From Xanthostigma xanthostigma (Eukaryota > Arthropoda > Insecta > Raphidioptera > Raphidiidae), in NCBI GenBank assembly GCA_963575645.1, contig OY754464.1, forward strand, positions 63,586,948 to 63,650,947: a stretch of DNA of 64,000 nt. The letters are read 5' to 3'. Positions 23,691 to 36,400 of this stretch are shown piece by piece. Both the position numbers and the translations under genes were made by a program. How positions within the stretch are numbered: the first letter of the stretch is position 1; each line of letters opens with the position of its first letter. The notes beneath the pieces were generated by a model. The model was not told the DNA's origin. It made no database searches and saw nothing but the letters and a program-made list of their open reading frames with translations.

Positions 23691-24143
23691 TTAAAATTAA
23701 ATGACGTTTTATATTTCATTGAAATATGGTAGCATAATTTTTAGCATTAGGTATTATAAAGCAATTAGCATAATTTTGGCAAAATTTTAACAGCAGTTTA
23801 GAAAATTTTATATTAGTCTTGTTGGCAACACTGACAGAAACAAAAAAAAATGAATCCTTGACCGTTGTGCTAGACATAATTTAAATATTATTGAAAAAGT
23901 TCAACACCAATTTATTAATAGGTATTAAAATTGCATTCAATGATCATATTTTAAAACTATTTTTAATTTATTTACAAATATGACAAAATCGGTAACAGTT
24001 TTCGATATAGATACTTAGCGTGTTTTTTATTTTATTTTAAAATAATTTAAACAGAAAAGATATTAAGAAGATAAAAAGATAAGTTTAAGAAATATTATAT
24101 ACTCCGGTTGTTGTTCTGTGAAAACCAATTCAAAAAGTTTGCC

Positions 24144-24159
24144 TCAACCTTGGCCTCAC
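24144..24159 (+). promoter_or_regulatory. Conserved upstream block of UGT-4
   Basis: Second copy of the TCAACCTTGGCCTCA block found before UGT-3, at nearly the same distance from the start codon. A TATTTAAA box lies at about 24226, some 78 bp before the ATG, and is a plausible core promoter. Confidence 0.45.
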
Positions 24160-24303
24160 TATTCTGCTTATCATGACAATTTATAATTAAGTCTAATAAA
24201 AACTACTCAATCACTTGTTAAAATATTTAAACGGAGAGCAAGCGTCAACTCTCTAGCATAATATTTTAAACTGCGTTGTCAGAGCTTGTTAAACGAAACA
24301 AAA

Positions 24304-27300
24304 ATGATTTTATTACATATTGCTTTGTTGGTACTATGTGCGATTTACAATGTGAAAAGTGCTAATATTCTAGCAATAACCGGAGTGGTTTCGCCAAGCC
24401 ATCACATCTGGAACAGGGCTTATATGATCGAACTCGTCAAAAGAGGACACAATGTGACATACATTGGACCGGATAAAGAAAAAACAATAACGCCAAATCT
24501 AACCGGAATTCACATGAAAGGTAAAATTAAAATTTATTAAACTCTACACAAATCTAGATCTAAAAACTGACGAACAAGCATAAAAAAGCCAACATAACAA
24601 ATATAAAATTGTCTTTAAATAAAGCACTAGTAGTCATCATTCGAAAATGAGTATATTTTAGAAATAATGTCCCCAGCAGGTAAATTTTTGTCCATGCAAA
24701 TAAATAATATCGTAGCTTTTGTGTATTATTTTGATCTCTTGTCCTAACATTATATAAATTTGTATATTTTTTTGGGGGGAAATAAAATAAATAAATTAAC
24801 ACCGGTTTCCCAAACTGAACAGGAAATCATATTTGTCAAGTTGTTTACTTCAGTGCAACTAAAAAACTACTGAACCGATTTTGTCTAAAAAATTAACAGA
24901 CACGCGAATTCGGATAAAGGCTAGTTTTTACTTTAATAACAGGTATCTAAACAGTAGGAGTGAGTCATTATTATATTACGATTCGGTAATGAACCGGCAA
25001 AGCAATGAGACAATAATATTAATCTACACTCTATAGTCTATACATAACAGCGTTGCCAGTTTTTTTTTGCCAAGTCGGGATTTTGGAACTCTTTGAGTGA
25101 AAACAGCGGGATTCTTTCGTCGAAAACGGGACATAGTAAAAAAACGTATATAATCAGAAGTTTTCAAATACCTATTTATCTTTTTATTTGAATTAAAATT
25201 ACGTTTACGTGACAATAGATAGCAAAAATAGCCATAGAAAATGTATTTTAATAAAAATATAATATTTTAAATCAGATTTACCCTATCGTTAAATAGTTGT
25301 CTTATTCGTCTTCAGAATAAAAAAAAAAAAAACAAATAAAAATCAAAAAAGTTTTATTCATTAGAAAAATATGGCGTTTCAAACAATAGTGTGGAGTGAG
25401 TGTTACAAATTGCAACTTACAATAAGAGAATATTTATTTATAAGAATTACATATTCATGATATTTCTGTGAAGATTTAACTTCTTTTAAAGTTATCCCCG
25501 AAAAGCGCGACTGAGACTGTTCCGCGCGGGATATTTAATTTTGATTTAAAAATCGGGACGTCCCGCCAAAATCGGGACGTCTGGCAACGCTGATACATAT
25601 ACATTATAGCACGGCAGTGGAAGGATTTCGGGTAACGTAGCTCCATTCCCACCTGTGAATAAAATAAAAGGAAAAGACGGACAGATTTCTCAAAACGGTG
25701 GATTGTTTGGGCGGTACCGGTGTTATTTTGGGCCCATAGTGATCAGAGAGGGTACAGCACCACTTCCTCGACCATTCTGAGAAATTTGTGCAATAATGAA
25801 ACTCAGAAAAGAATATGCAGTTGATCGATAACAATTATATTTAATAATCACTTCCAAACGTGACGGTGATAAGGTACAAGGAAATTTGATTTATAAAATA
25901 CATTCTTACGATTAACAATATGGTTTGAGCAATAACATTCTTAGGATTAACAATATGGTTTGATCTTGACAAACAATTAGGAGCTGGGGGTAGAACCCTG
26001 ACAAGGTGATCACTTAATTATCTAGGGAAGTACATTTAATAAGATTGCTTAAATTAAAAAAAAAAATACGTGAAAGAGAAAGAAAAAAAAACTAGGCGTG
26101 AGCTTCATACCTTTTTGAAGAGTACTTTACTTACACATGAACATTACTTATTCTATTCATACTTTACATAATTCGTGGATGATTACGGGTAGTGAAGCAC
26201 TTCATTGTAGTACAATGAAGTCTAAAATTTTGCTTGGAGAAGCAGCTTGAAGATGATTCTGTGGTTTATTCCATGAGCGTCCTTTTCGTGCGACCACCTC
26301 GAATCCCGGAAAACAACTTAATGTTTGTTATTTTTCCGTAACTAATAAATATTGATTTTAATTATTTCAAACCTAACAACTATTGTTTGTCACTTTTCAC
26401 TTTTGAAATCACAGATACCGCGTTTTTAGAGTCAGCCGACTGGATCACACGATAGACACACTTATGTTTATAAGTCCAAGCCTCGCGATCCAAATCGTAC
26501 CGCGCATGCAAATACCCGCGAATTTAGTGACTTAAGATTTCCTTATTTATATTTTTTATAATAATTTTATGCTAATATTAAAAAATTGTCGCGGTGCTAT
26601 GGCACCACGTGACAACATACAGATAAATAAAATTTAAGTGTTTGTTCGTAATGTCAAAAAAACAGTTTTATACTAAATGCATATGAAAGGATATACGTAG
26701 GTACTTATAATAAAAACACAGTTTTTAAAGATATTGTCCGTCTGTCTGTTTGTTCCGGCTAATCTAAACAACTGCACCGATTTTGACGGGACTTTCACTG
26801 GCTAATATTATAAGAAGTAACTTAGGCTATTAAAAAAAATTAAATAGAGAAGTCTTTTCGTAAACTCTGCGACCTGAACAAACATTTTTTGTTCTATACA
26901 TAGGGGCGCCGACTCCGTGGGTGCTCGGGGACTCGAAGTAAATAGTGCGGACCATAGACATCAAAACAATAGTTCGTCAAAATACATACGTATTGAAAAA
27001 AAAAGTGATGTCAATAATTAGATTTCACATTGTTACAGTTACAATAGAAGAAAAATTTACTTTCCAACAATGTCACTGTCACAACTTAAATCCGAAACTT
27101 CCACTCACCGCACAGCTTCACCCTCCAACGACTTAATATCACAAAAGCTGCTTGTCGCGCGGGCTCAGAAAACGCGCGAGCCGGTTATTGCAGATGGTTG
27201 TCTCAACACGCGATTTAAAAAATTGTTTTCTAGCAGTTAGATCTAATTTTTTTTTGTTTACTTAGGTATTTTTTATTTGTTCCTCTCTATATATATAAAA

Positions 27301-29763
27301 TATATAGTCGAAAGCTCCACTACTGTTATCGCTACCGTGTCTCATCACAATCGCGTGCGGAACCGCGGGGAGCAGCTAGTATTTAAATAAATAAAAATTA
27401 AAATCTGAAATCTTTTTATGACCAGCTTTAAGTTGAATTCCATAAATTTTGTAATTTTTTTTTATTTTACTTTTCTACATGATACAGACAACCTTGCACA
27501 ATATACAATATTATTGTTTATTTTATTGACCTTATCAAATATCGGTATTAATAATTATACAATATTATTTTATGTTCAGGAATATATGAGGGCCTGTATG
27601 AAGATATCGATTTAATGGATTTTGTGGACATGACCACATATGAAGAATGGACGGGATTTTTTGAATACGCATTTACACAATGTAGACTAGAATTAAATTC
27701 TGAAGGTTTTAAAACATTACAAAACTATCCCCGGAACAGTTTCGACTTAATAATAATTGACACTTTCGGAGGAGAATGCTTCTACCCATTAATAGAGGAT
27801 TTGGGATCACCACCCGTTGTTGGTGCAAGCCCTTACGGCATATTTCCGTGGATTACATATTTTACTGGCGACTACAACTATCCAGCCATTGAACCTGCTG
27901 CAGGCCATCTTACGAACAGAATGAGTTTCTCAGAACGATTTTGGAACTTTTTTTTTACGTATTATCTTAATTACTATTACAAGTACAATTACGTACCACT
28001 GATGGAAAATCTAATGAAGCAACAGTATGGAAGAGAAATTACGTCAATATTAGAAGGTAACAAACAAATAGAAGTGTACTTGGCTAACACACATCCAGTA
28101 CTCGATTATCCAAGACCACTTTTGCCTGCTATAATTCCAGTCGGTGGACTGCATATTAAACCTGCCGGTCCAATTCTTGAAGTAAGTTTAAAAAAATTTC
28201 GTCAAATAATAATGGAGAAAGATATATTTTAAATGATGAGTATTTGGAAAGAATTCCGTGGCATAAGGATCGAAAATGAAGCAATACTGACTCTTTGTTA
28301 AACGTGCATTTAATACTAACGTTTCGATACGTTTTGTATCATCTTCAGAGTGTTCAAATGCTGTCACATGTTATCAGTATATTGTTGTGACATGTGACAG
28401 CATTTGAACACTCTGAAGATGATACAAAACGTATCGAAACGTTAGTATTAAATTCAAGTTTAAAAAAGTCTCAGTATTGCTTCATTTTCGATCCTTATGC
28501 CACGGAATTCTTTCCTAATACTCATCATTAACTTCAATGGATCACAGTTACCTACTCTATTTATTGAATAGAGTCAATCTTCATATATTTTAAATGTTAA
28601 AAAATCTATTAAAATCAAAATTGTTTCTTTTTGCTGACAAGACAGTTTGGCTTGAAACTAATTAATCATTGGTTATTTACAGAAGGATATAAAGCAATTC
28701 TTGGATAATGCAAAGGATGGTTTTATATTATTTTCACTGGGCACAAACGTCCGATCAGACAACCTAGGAAAAGAGAAAATTAATGCAATACTAAATGCAC
28801 TTAGACTTATTCCGCATAAAGTATTGTGGAAATTTGAATCAGATGCCCTTCCGGGAAAACCAGACAACGTTATGATCAAAAAATGGTTACCATCGCAAGG
28901 AAATATATTATGTAAGAAATTTTAGAAATCAAAATAATTATAATTAGTATTTTTATGATCCTTGTCAGCTCTACTGATTATTATAAATAATCGCTGTAAT
29001 TTTAGCACATCCGAATGCTCGTCTCTTTATCACACATTGCGGAGCTTTGAGTAGTCAGGAAGCTGTATATCACGGAGTGCCAATTGTCGGTATACCCTTC
29101 TTCGGAGATCAGCATATGACAGTAAAAAAGATGATAGAAAGAGGCTATGGAGTCAAAGTCGACATCACTACTATAACTGCTAATAAGTTGCAAAAAGCTA
29201 TTGAAGAAGTCCTTAATAACCCCAAGTAAGTTACTTAAGTACTATTGATTCAGCAACACCTACTAAAAACTAAATTTTCGAACTTCATTTAAACCTTAAG
29301 AGCTTGGAGGCTGAAGGCCCTTAATCCTCAAACCACTCCGATCCATTCATTTTTTTTTTTGTTTCATAAGATTTACACGTCATTACAGTTATTCAAACAA
29401 ATGTACTTACATATAATTGCTTTATTTAGATACTGCAGCGGTCTTTAAACTATAGTAATTGTTATTAAAATACTTATATATTCCAGATATAATGAAAATA
29501 TAAAGAAAGCATCAGCACAATTTAGAGACCAGCCTGAAACTCCACAGGAAAGAGCCGTGTTCTGGATAGAATACGTACTGAGGCACGGTGATGCAAAAGA
29601 CCTGCATCCCCCATCCTTCCACATGCCGGCTTACCAGACGTATTCTCTGGACGTCTTATTACTAATGTTAATAATAATCATTTCCGTTATTAGTATACCT
29701 ATTTGTTTATGTCGATATTTGTTTAGATCTAAAAAATGTACGAAAAAATCGAAAATAAATTAA
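24304..29763 (+). CDS. UGT-4: UDP-glycosyltransferase, complete (514 aa)
   Basis: Exons 24304-24520, 27580-28181, 28683-28911, 29006-29225, 29487-29763. The start at 24304 matches the MILLH start of UGT-2 and UGT-3; an in-frame upstream TTG is not needed. Signal peptide 1-19; His33 in SHHIW; Asp133 in IDTFGGEC; signature at about 357-385. The signature reads FITHCGALSSQE: the first Gly of HGG is Cys, a residue the UGT signature pattern permits but unique in this array. Exon 5 reads RHGDAKDL where the others have RHGGA. The tail is KSKIN (KxKxx). Intron 1 is 3.1 kb and contains a 545-bp hAT-type element; intron 2 contains a 296-bp fold-back; intron 3 is 94 bp. Closest relative is UGT-3 (GLYEDIDLM, YNYPAIEP, GREI). 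The frame is open throughout. Confidence 0.94.
25048..25592. mobile_element. hAT-type MITE in UGT-4 intron 1
   Basis: Perfect 12-bp ends CAGCGTTGCCAG / CTGGCAACGCTG, 545 bp. Flanking 8-mers ATACATAA and ATACATAT agree at 7 of 8. The interior has CGGGA-rich subterminal repeats. Confidence 0.8.
25600..27280. other. Central part of UGT-4 intron 1
   Basis: Repeat-like sequence without a clear boundary. There is a duplicated AACATTCTTA(C/G)GATTAACAA block at about 25900 and 25934, and a generic GTCCGTCTGTCTGTTTGTTC stretch at 26735 typical of moth repeats. No coding evidence. Confidence 0.35.
27284..27379 (+). mobile_element. Short Helitron-like remnant
   Basis: Starts TCTCTATATATATAAAA and ends GGAACCGCGGGGAGCAGCTAG before T, as many moth Helitrons do. 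Only about 95 bp remain. Related 3' ends occur near 3688, 16950 and 58567. Confidence 0.5.
28233..28528. mobile_element. 296-bp fold-back in UGT-4 intron 2
   Basis: Two arms of about 130 bp are almost exact complements (ATGATGAGTATTTGGAAAGA ... and reverse), with TAA at both edges. The element lies between the exon-2 donor and exon 3. It has an internal CTGAAGATGATACAAAACG motif in each arm. Confidence 0.8.
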
Positions 29764-30110
29764 TTTCAAATTTAAAATATATTTTCTATTCATTTTTCCA
29801 TGATTTATAAATAAATTAGAAATAAATGGTACTGTTCATGTTACTGGCTTGTATTTTTATCATTTAAGGTTAGGGTTGTCATTCCCAAAAGCAAAACTGA
29901 ACTCAACGTCCTATTTAGCCGGACATTTAGTTTTAAGATCTGTAATAATTTATTATTTCAAATAAACTAATTCTGTACACACAGGCTTACAGACCGAGGT
30001 GCTTATAAAACCGACCGCCACTAGCGGTCAAGTTTGGCAAAGCTCGTCTGATTTGCGACAAACGTATTTTTTTCTGCACAACTTTTTTTTGTTAGGCATT
30101 AATTTTTATA
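29764..30110. other. 3' flank of UGT-4
   Basis: AATAAA overlaps the stop region, with another near 29809. No gene seen. Confidence 0.4.
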
Positions 30111-30114
30111 TTTT

Positions 30115-30235
30115 TTAGGTCAGTTCTGAAGAAGGTCCAAATCCGGAACAAAACGTTAATGTATTGAATTTATATATTTTTTGTTAATATATTTGTCTGA
30201 AAAATTGGTCGATAATTTTATTTATGAAAAACTAA
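30115..30235 (+). repeat. Fold-back family C, right part
   Basis: Contains CAGTTCTGAAGAAGGTCCAA and ends AAAAATTGGTCGATAATTTT, as in the complete element at 62254-62571. Confidence 0.55.
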
Positions 30236-30852
30236 ATTTTATTTTACGTGAGAATTTAATGCTAAAAATGCTAAAACATCGCATTATAACAAAAGTCGTG
30301 TAACAAAAAAATGTGTAGTTTTTCTTAAACTTCTTAGGGTTATACCTTTTCATAAATGACGACAATTTTGTTTGACACTCTGTATATTAAAAAATTGTGA
30401 AAACATCGAGATTTTATGATCCCGCCATCCGACCCACACCAATAGTATATGACGCGACCTTACTGTTTACATTATTATCAAAATAAAAAAATAATTTACA
30501 ATCTTTCCAGAGAAATTAGATTCTATTGCTATTATTATATTTTTCATGCCACGTGTTCTTATAATAGTATACATAATAATATACTTGACAACTCGTTGAT
30601 AAAATTATCTAAAAAAATAAAGATAAAACTAATTATTAATTTCTTATTTTTCTTTATTATTATTCTCACTATGGCACACTTTTTCGCAAGAGGAAAGTTT
30701 GTGCGGGAATATGTTAGTGAAATGACGTTCTTCTGCGGGTGAAAAAGTGGAGTGTAGGGGGGAATTCCTCGACAAATAAAATCTTGGAAACTGTTCCACC
30801 GAGACGTATGAAATTTGGGATACTAACTCTTTGATTCCGCGCGTTTTCATCC

Positions 30853-30915
30853 CCCGACAAAATATCCTACGGACAAAATATCCTTCGGGCAAAATATCTC
30901 TCGACAAAATATCCT
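30853..30915 (+). repeat. Short tandem repeat of GACAAAATATCCT
   Basis: Four degenerate units of about 16 bp (GACAAAATATCCTACG type). Another unit-like GATATTTTGTCGGGGGAT lies at 31170 on the other strand. Confidence 0.6.
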
Positions 30916-31574
30916 ATCAGCAAAACTGGTGTAGAATTACAGTATTACTATCTCAGGTAGTATACACGCCCCCGTAATTGTTTTTTAAAGAACTCCCCCC
31001 AAACGCCATCCCCTTTTCACACGCCATCGCATCGATACAACACCGTAATTGTTTTTAAAAGAACTCCCACAAACGCGTTCCCCTTTTCACTGCGCACAAA
31101 AAAAACGCCATCGCAATGACACGACCCCGTAATTGTTTTTATATCAGGGGATATTTTTCCCGTAAGTAAAGATGATATTTTGTCGGGGGATCAAGACGCA
31201 CATTTACGTCTCTTTATGGTAGCCTTAACTTCCCTGAAAAAAATCAGATCTGTAACGTAACTATCCTCGGGGAGATAGAGGAGGATCAAAAAGAGGCTCA
31301 ATTTCAAAAACCCAAAAGTTCTGTTTAAAGAACAAAGGAAGAAAGGGGAATACATGAAATTTTGTAGCATTGTCCACCACAAATATAAAACCGTTCAAAG
31401 AAATGGCCAAATTCAATTTGCATTATTTGTATCTATGTACATACGTTTGTGAATCGGCGTTTTAGCGAATGAAATACGCAAAGAATGTGTACAGAAACAA
31501 ATTTACTGATTCCCATCTGGAAGATGTAATAAGTTTAGCACCAAGCACAATCCTGATCTTCATGTAGTTTTGAA

Positions 31575-31918
31575 AAGGGAGCGTCCATAAACCACGTAGC
31601 TCGTTCAAGAAGGCGGTGGGATCAGTTCGAAAGCTACGCTGATCTACGTAAGGGTAGGGAGGGCGTAAGAATCAAGCTACATAATTTTCTTCTTGTATTT
31701 TATTTGGCACAATATATCAGTCCTGTTTATATAAAATAAAAAATAGTTTTTTAATAATTAGTTAACAGAAAAAACAAAATATTTCTGGATTTGGTAATAA
31801 AAAACTACGTTCTATCCGGGTTGGAAGGGGAGACATAGGAAAGGCTACGTTAGGCTACATTTAGAGAGGAGGGGTCAGGAAGGGCTAAAATAGAACCACA
31901 TAGTACATGGACGTTCCC
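31575..31918. mobile_element. MITE with GGGAGCGTCCATAAACCACG ends
   Basis: Imperfect inverted ends: GGGAGCGTCCATAAACCACG on the left, CACATAGTACATGGACGTTCCC on the right in two parts (CACATAGTACATGG, ACGTTCCC). Subterminal CTACGT motifs are on both sides. Transposon class uncertain. Spacer between UGT-4 and UGT-5. Confidence 0.55.
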
Positions 31919-32212
31919 AAAGGTGTTCACGATTTCAGAAAACTCGTTAAAACTGAAGGTTTGGCGATTATGAATGCTTTTTCAAAATTTTGTCAAGATC
32001 GTGTGGTTTGCTAGATTAATTTTGAACACGTTTTCTTTTTTTTATTAAAATATGTAGACCATTAAATTTAAATTACGCTTTTTATTAACGTCTAGGTACG
32101 TCAATAAATTCATGATGCGGACCGAGGCACCATAACTGTAAACGTCTTTGTGGCCCCTATAAAAAAAAAGGTTGAGTGTGGCTAGTTTAGAATAACATTA
32201 TTAGTGAGTACT

Positions 32213-32315
32213 GAATCGGTACTTGGTATCTTCAGCATATTATCATTGTCACTCGAGCAGCGATCTGTTAACATACAAATCATATGTAAATAGATTTTAA
32301 CTACGTAGCAATAAA
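32213..32315 (+). promoter_or_regulatory. UGT-5 proximal 5' flank, conserved with UGT-6
   Basis: About 100 bp before the ATG align with the flank of UGT-6 (39203-39308). Shared parts include CACTGTCAC/CATTGTCAC, GCAGCGATCTG, ACAAATCAT and AGCAATAAAATG. The block probably holds the core promoter and 5' UTR copied with the gene. Confidence 0.5.
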
Positions 32316-33400
32316 ATGCTTTTATTGTTAACGATTCTACTGACGACATGTCAATTATTGTTAAATCGTGTAAATGGTGCCAACATATTAGCAATAACGC
32401 CAATGTTATCACGAAGTCATCACATATGGACGAGGGTTATACTAATTGCGTTAGCTGAAAGAGGACATAACGTAACGTTCATTGGTCCTGATAAGGAAAA
32501 AATAGTAACACCGAATCTAACCGGAATTCATTTCGAAGGTATAAATAAAAATATTCCTCAACTACATTTACTATTTTTTAACAGTAATGTTAAAAAATGC
32601 TATCCTATCCTTCGTTAAGTAAATTATAAACGTAGTCATTAAAATAAAATTCTGTCGAAACTTGAAATATTTATCATTCAACTGAATATCTGCACTCTCC
32701 TGTAGCTATCCAATCAAGTTATGCATGTATAAAAGCAATGATCAATATCTATAGTAATTGATTATTTATTGCACAAAAATAAGACTTCTTCCAAATGGCT
32801 AAGAGCTGGCTACGGAGAAAATGGGTGACTCGGTGCAGAGCTGAAAATTTGCAGAATAATAGGAGATAGTATAAGTAAGTAGGGAAAAAATTGCTAGAAG
32901 GCTAGGCGGAAGATAAAGAGCCGCCAGAAGGCGCTAATGTTGCGAAAAATCAGTGCACTTCTAGCAATTTCTATACTTATTCTGTAATTCAAAACTAGAT
33001 TAAATATTATATATATTATACATTATATACTGAAAATTCAAACATGATATAAGTAATAATTACATTCGACAAATATTCAAAATTATTAATGACATTTTGA
33101 TAGAAATAAAGTTAATCGTCATATATTTTCATTAATATAATTACGTTGTTATAACAACGTAATTTTATTAATTTATTTAATTTTATTTCTATCAAAATGT
33201 CATTAATAATTTTGAATATTTGTCGAATGTAATTATTAGTGTATTTGCCATAAGGCACTTATTAGTGTATTTGCCATAAGGCACTTACACTATTGGCGTC
33301 GGTCGGATGGCGGGACCTAGGGGTCGGACCAAAATTTCTCGACGTTTCATAACTTTCTAAGAAGTTTGGCACCATTTTTGGAAATGTTTATATATATATG

Positions 33401-33437
<37 letters not shown>

Positions 33438-36400
33438 ATATATGTGTTAGCACGATAACTCTCGACAGACTTAATCGATTTAAACGAAATTTGGTCCACA
33501 CGTTGGAATCCATCACCGCACGAAGCCTATTTAAAATGGGCCCAATCGGGCCATGTTAAGGGTGGTATTTAGGGGTTGAAAAAAGTTTTCGGGCCCAAAA
33601 ATACCGAAAAAATTATCAGAATAGTTTCAAATTTAAAATTTAACCCTTTAGTAATTATTAAAATGTACTGCTAAAATTTAAAAAAAATCGGCCCGACAGG
33701 ACCGGACTTACAAATTTTATGAAAACGCAAGTTTACCGATATGGATTTACATGCTGAAGGGTGTATATAATTTGGTACAGATGTTGAATTGATATATAGT
33801 ATTGAAATTAAGTAAAAAAATGTTGTTTTAAGGGGTGTATTAAGGGGTAATTTTCTTTATTTTGTCCAAAAACAAAGTTAAATTCATATAATAAAGCCAC
33901 ACTGCCTATAAAAGCAAATACACTATATTGTCGGCAGGGTTTCGCACTGCGACCCGAGTTTTTTATATTATCATGTTTGAATTTTCAGTATGCCCTTATA
34001 ACTATACAATGTATAATATATTATAATATGTATATAATCTAGTTTTGAATTACAGAATAAGTATAGAAATTGCCAGAAGTGCACTGATTTTTCGCAACAT
34101 TAGCGCCTTCTGGCGGCTCTTTATCTTCCGCCTAGCCTTCTGGCAATTTTTCCCTACTTACTGATACTATCTCCTATTATTCTGCAAAGCTCTGCACTGA
34201 GTCACCCATTTTCTCCGTAGCCAGCTCTCCGTCTAAAAAGGCATTATACGCATCTTCTTACACTAAGCAGAAATATTCTGTACACATAATTAATATTTTT
34301 TTAAATGTTACTTTCAGGCGTGTACGAAAAATTTCTTAATAAAACATCCATCATGAGTTTTGCCGATATGAACCCAATAGAAGAATGGAATGGGTTTTTC
34401 GAATGGGGTATCACGCAATGTACATATGAGTTAGATACAAACGGTTTCCAAAAACTGCGTAGTTATCCGCCTAATTCATTCGATCTCATAATTACTGATA
34501 CTGCCGGCAATGAGTGCTTTTATCCACTTATCGAATATTTCGGATCACCACCAATTGTTGGTGTGAGTGCTTATGGATTAATACCATGGGCATCATTTTT
34601 TACTGGTGATTACGAATACCCAGCCATAGTGCCAACTGCCGGACATCTGACGAATCGAATGTCGTTCAGTGATCGATTTTGGAATTTCATTTATACAAGT
34701 TATATAATTTACAACTACAAATATTATTACATTCCTAAGTTAGAGCAGATAAATAAAGAATATTACGGATATGAAATGATAATGAAAGAAACGATTGAAA
34801 ACATGAACAAAAAGATGAGCATATATATAGCAAATATACATCCAGTTATGGATTTCCCTAGACCTACAATGCCTGGAATAATTCCAGCTTCAGGCATGCA
34901 TATTAAACCATCTGAACCGATCCCAAATGTAAGTACCTTAAAAGTCTTAAAACACTCACAAAAGTTAAAATTGATAGTGAATTTAAACGATTTAATAAAA
35001 TTTGTTTTATAAACAATATTTTTCTTCATACCTCGATCGAAAGTACATACTTTCAACATCAATTGTAAGGCAGAAAGTCTAACATTTACTCATTGGTGGG
35101 ATTACACGCACTTATGCGGGAAGTACGTACATTCGGGAGGCAATAAAGAAAAACAACCTATCATCTTTGTTTAGATGCCGTTTCCATAGCAACCCTATTA
35201 CATTTTGGCTAATAGTCACGACCAGCTGTTATTCGTGTTTTTTACGTATAATCTCAAAGCTTTATCTGTGTTTTTATATAATTAATAAGTAATTAATTAA
35301 TGTATTTATAAGCGTACTTACGACCGAGCTATGAGGAAAAATAGCATACACCACACTGGCCGAAAGTTTAATATTCTCGCACTGCGCGTCATAATACCCT
35401 CGGCTTCGCCTTAGGCATCATGGCTCGCAATGCAAGAATATCAAACTTTCGGCCCTTATGTGGTGTAATATACTATTAAAACAGAACACAGATGTTAAGT
35501 GATATACTCGTACCTTTACTAATAAGAACCGTATTTAATCTTTAATAATAAAATTCGTCATAAACTTTTTTGTAGAATATTAAAAACTATTTGGATAACG
35601 CGAAAGAAGGATTTATTCTATTTTCTCTAGGCACAAACGTACAATCAGTTCATTTAAAAAAAGACAGGATAAATGCGATATTAAAAGCCTTCGAACAATT
35701 GCCGCTGAAGGTTTTATGGAAATGGGAATCGGATTCACTTCCTGGAAAACCAGAAAACGTTATGATTCAGAAGTGGCTACCTGCTCAAGGAAATATTTTG
35801 GGTAAGAAAAAGCTGAGCGCGTGTCCTATGCATACCAGCGAATGTTTCTAAAGTAGACTTCCAAATTTCTACAACGCGTAGTATTATTCGCGGTAAAAAT
35901 AAACATTATCGACTTTTAATTATTTTTAATTTTCATCTTAATCATTCAAGTCTATTTGTCAAATTGTATATTTCACACTCACGGGTCATGAAATGTACTT
36001 CTGTGCAAAAATGTCGATGGATTTTCTTTATGTTTACTTTCCTCCCTCCACTACTCTGCCGTAAAAAGGCAAAAGGCAATAAGTGACCAACTTATGAATT
36101 TGAGTAAATCAAGTTTTACTAAAAATGTATTGACCGTCCAGAATTTTAGATTATGGAAACCAAAACATGGGGGAAACATTTTTTAAAGACAATAAAATTA
36201 TTGCTGCAGCACTTACTGCCGTCGTTGGTTTCAGTATTAATTCATTTTTCAACAAATGTCACTTACTGCCCTTTGCATTTTAGGGCAGTACTGCCCTCGC
36301 TAGTTATATCACATCTATGGACTAAAGGCTTCAATTAAATGAAAAAATGTATCAATCGATTGAGATTGCTGGCTGAGTGTCTGAAGAAATAGGGCTTGTC

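Larger units (their letters stand above)
22912..23833. mobile_element. hAT element with transposase relic and nested insertion
   Basis: Ends CAATGTTGCCAA / TTGGCAACACTG. Flanking 8-mers GCAGAAAC (22904-22911) and ACAGAAAC (23834-23841) differ at one base. Inside are a decayed hAT transposase C-terminus (23040-23135) and a younger insertion of repeat E (23306-23690). A 3' fragment recurs near 62995. Confidence 0.78.
32803..34228. mobile_element. 1.4-kb fold-back with nested insertions, UGT-5 intron 1
   Basis: Arms of about 200 bp (GAGCTGGCTACGGAGAAAAT on the left; complement at the right end), also sharing GGCGGAAGATAAAGAGCCGC. Between the arms lie the palindrome 33055-33237 and repeat I (33292-33962). 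It ends 89 bp before exon 2. Confidence 0.75.

Noticed and set aside
24286-24303. Upstream in-frame TTG start for UGT-4
   Set aside because: The ATG at 24304 aligns with the starts of UGT-2 and UGT-3 and gives a normal signal peptide.
28380-28450. CTGAAGA-stem-GAAAC pattern resembling a hammerhead ribozyme core (also near 30125 and 62464)
   Set aside because: An extra nucleotide separates the CTGAAGA box from the 5-bp stem in every copy, and stem III would be only about 2 bp, so a catalytic hammerhead is not supported.
30449-30742. 97-residue open frame between UGT-4 and UGT-5
   Set aside because: Low-complexity, AT-driven residues (I, K, F, N, Y) and no domain or start context.
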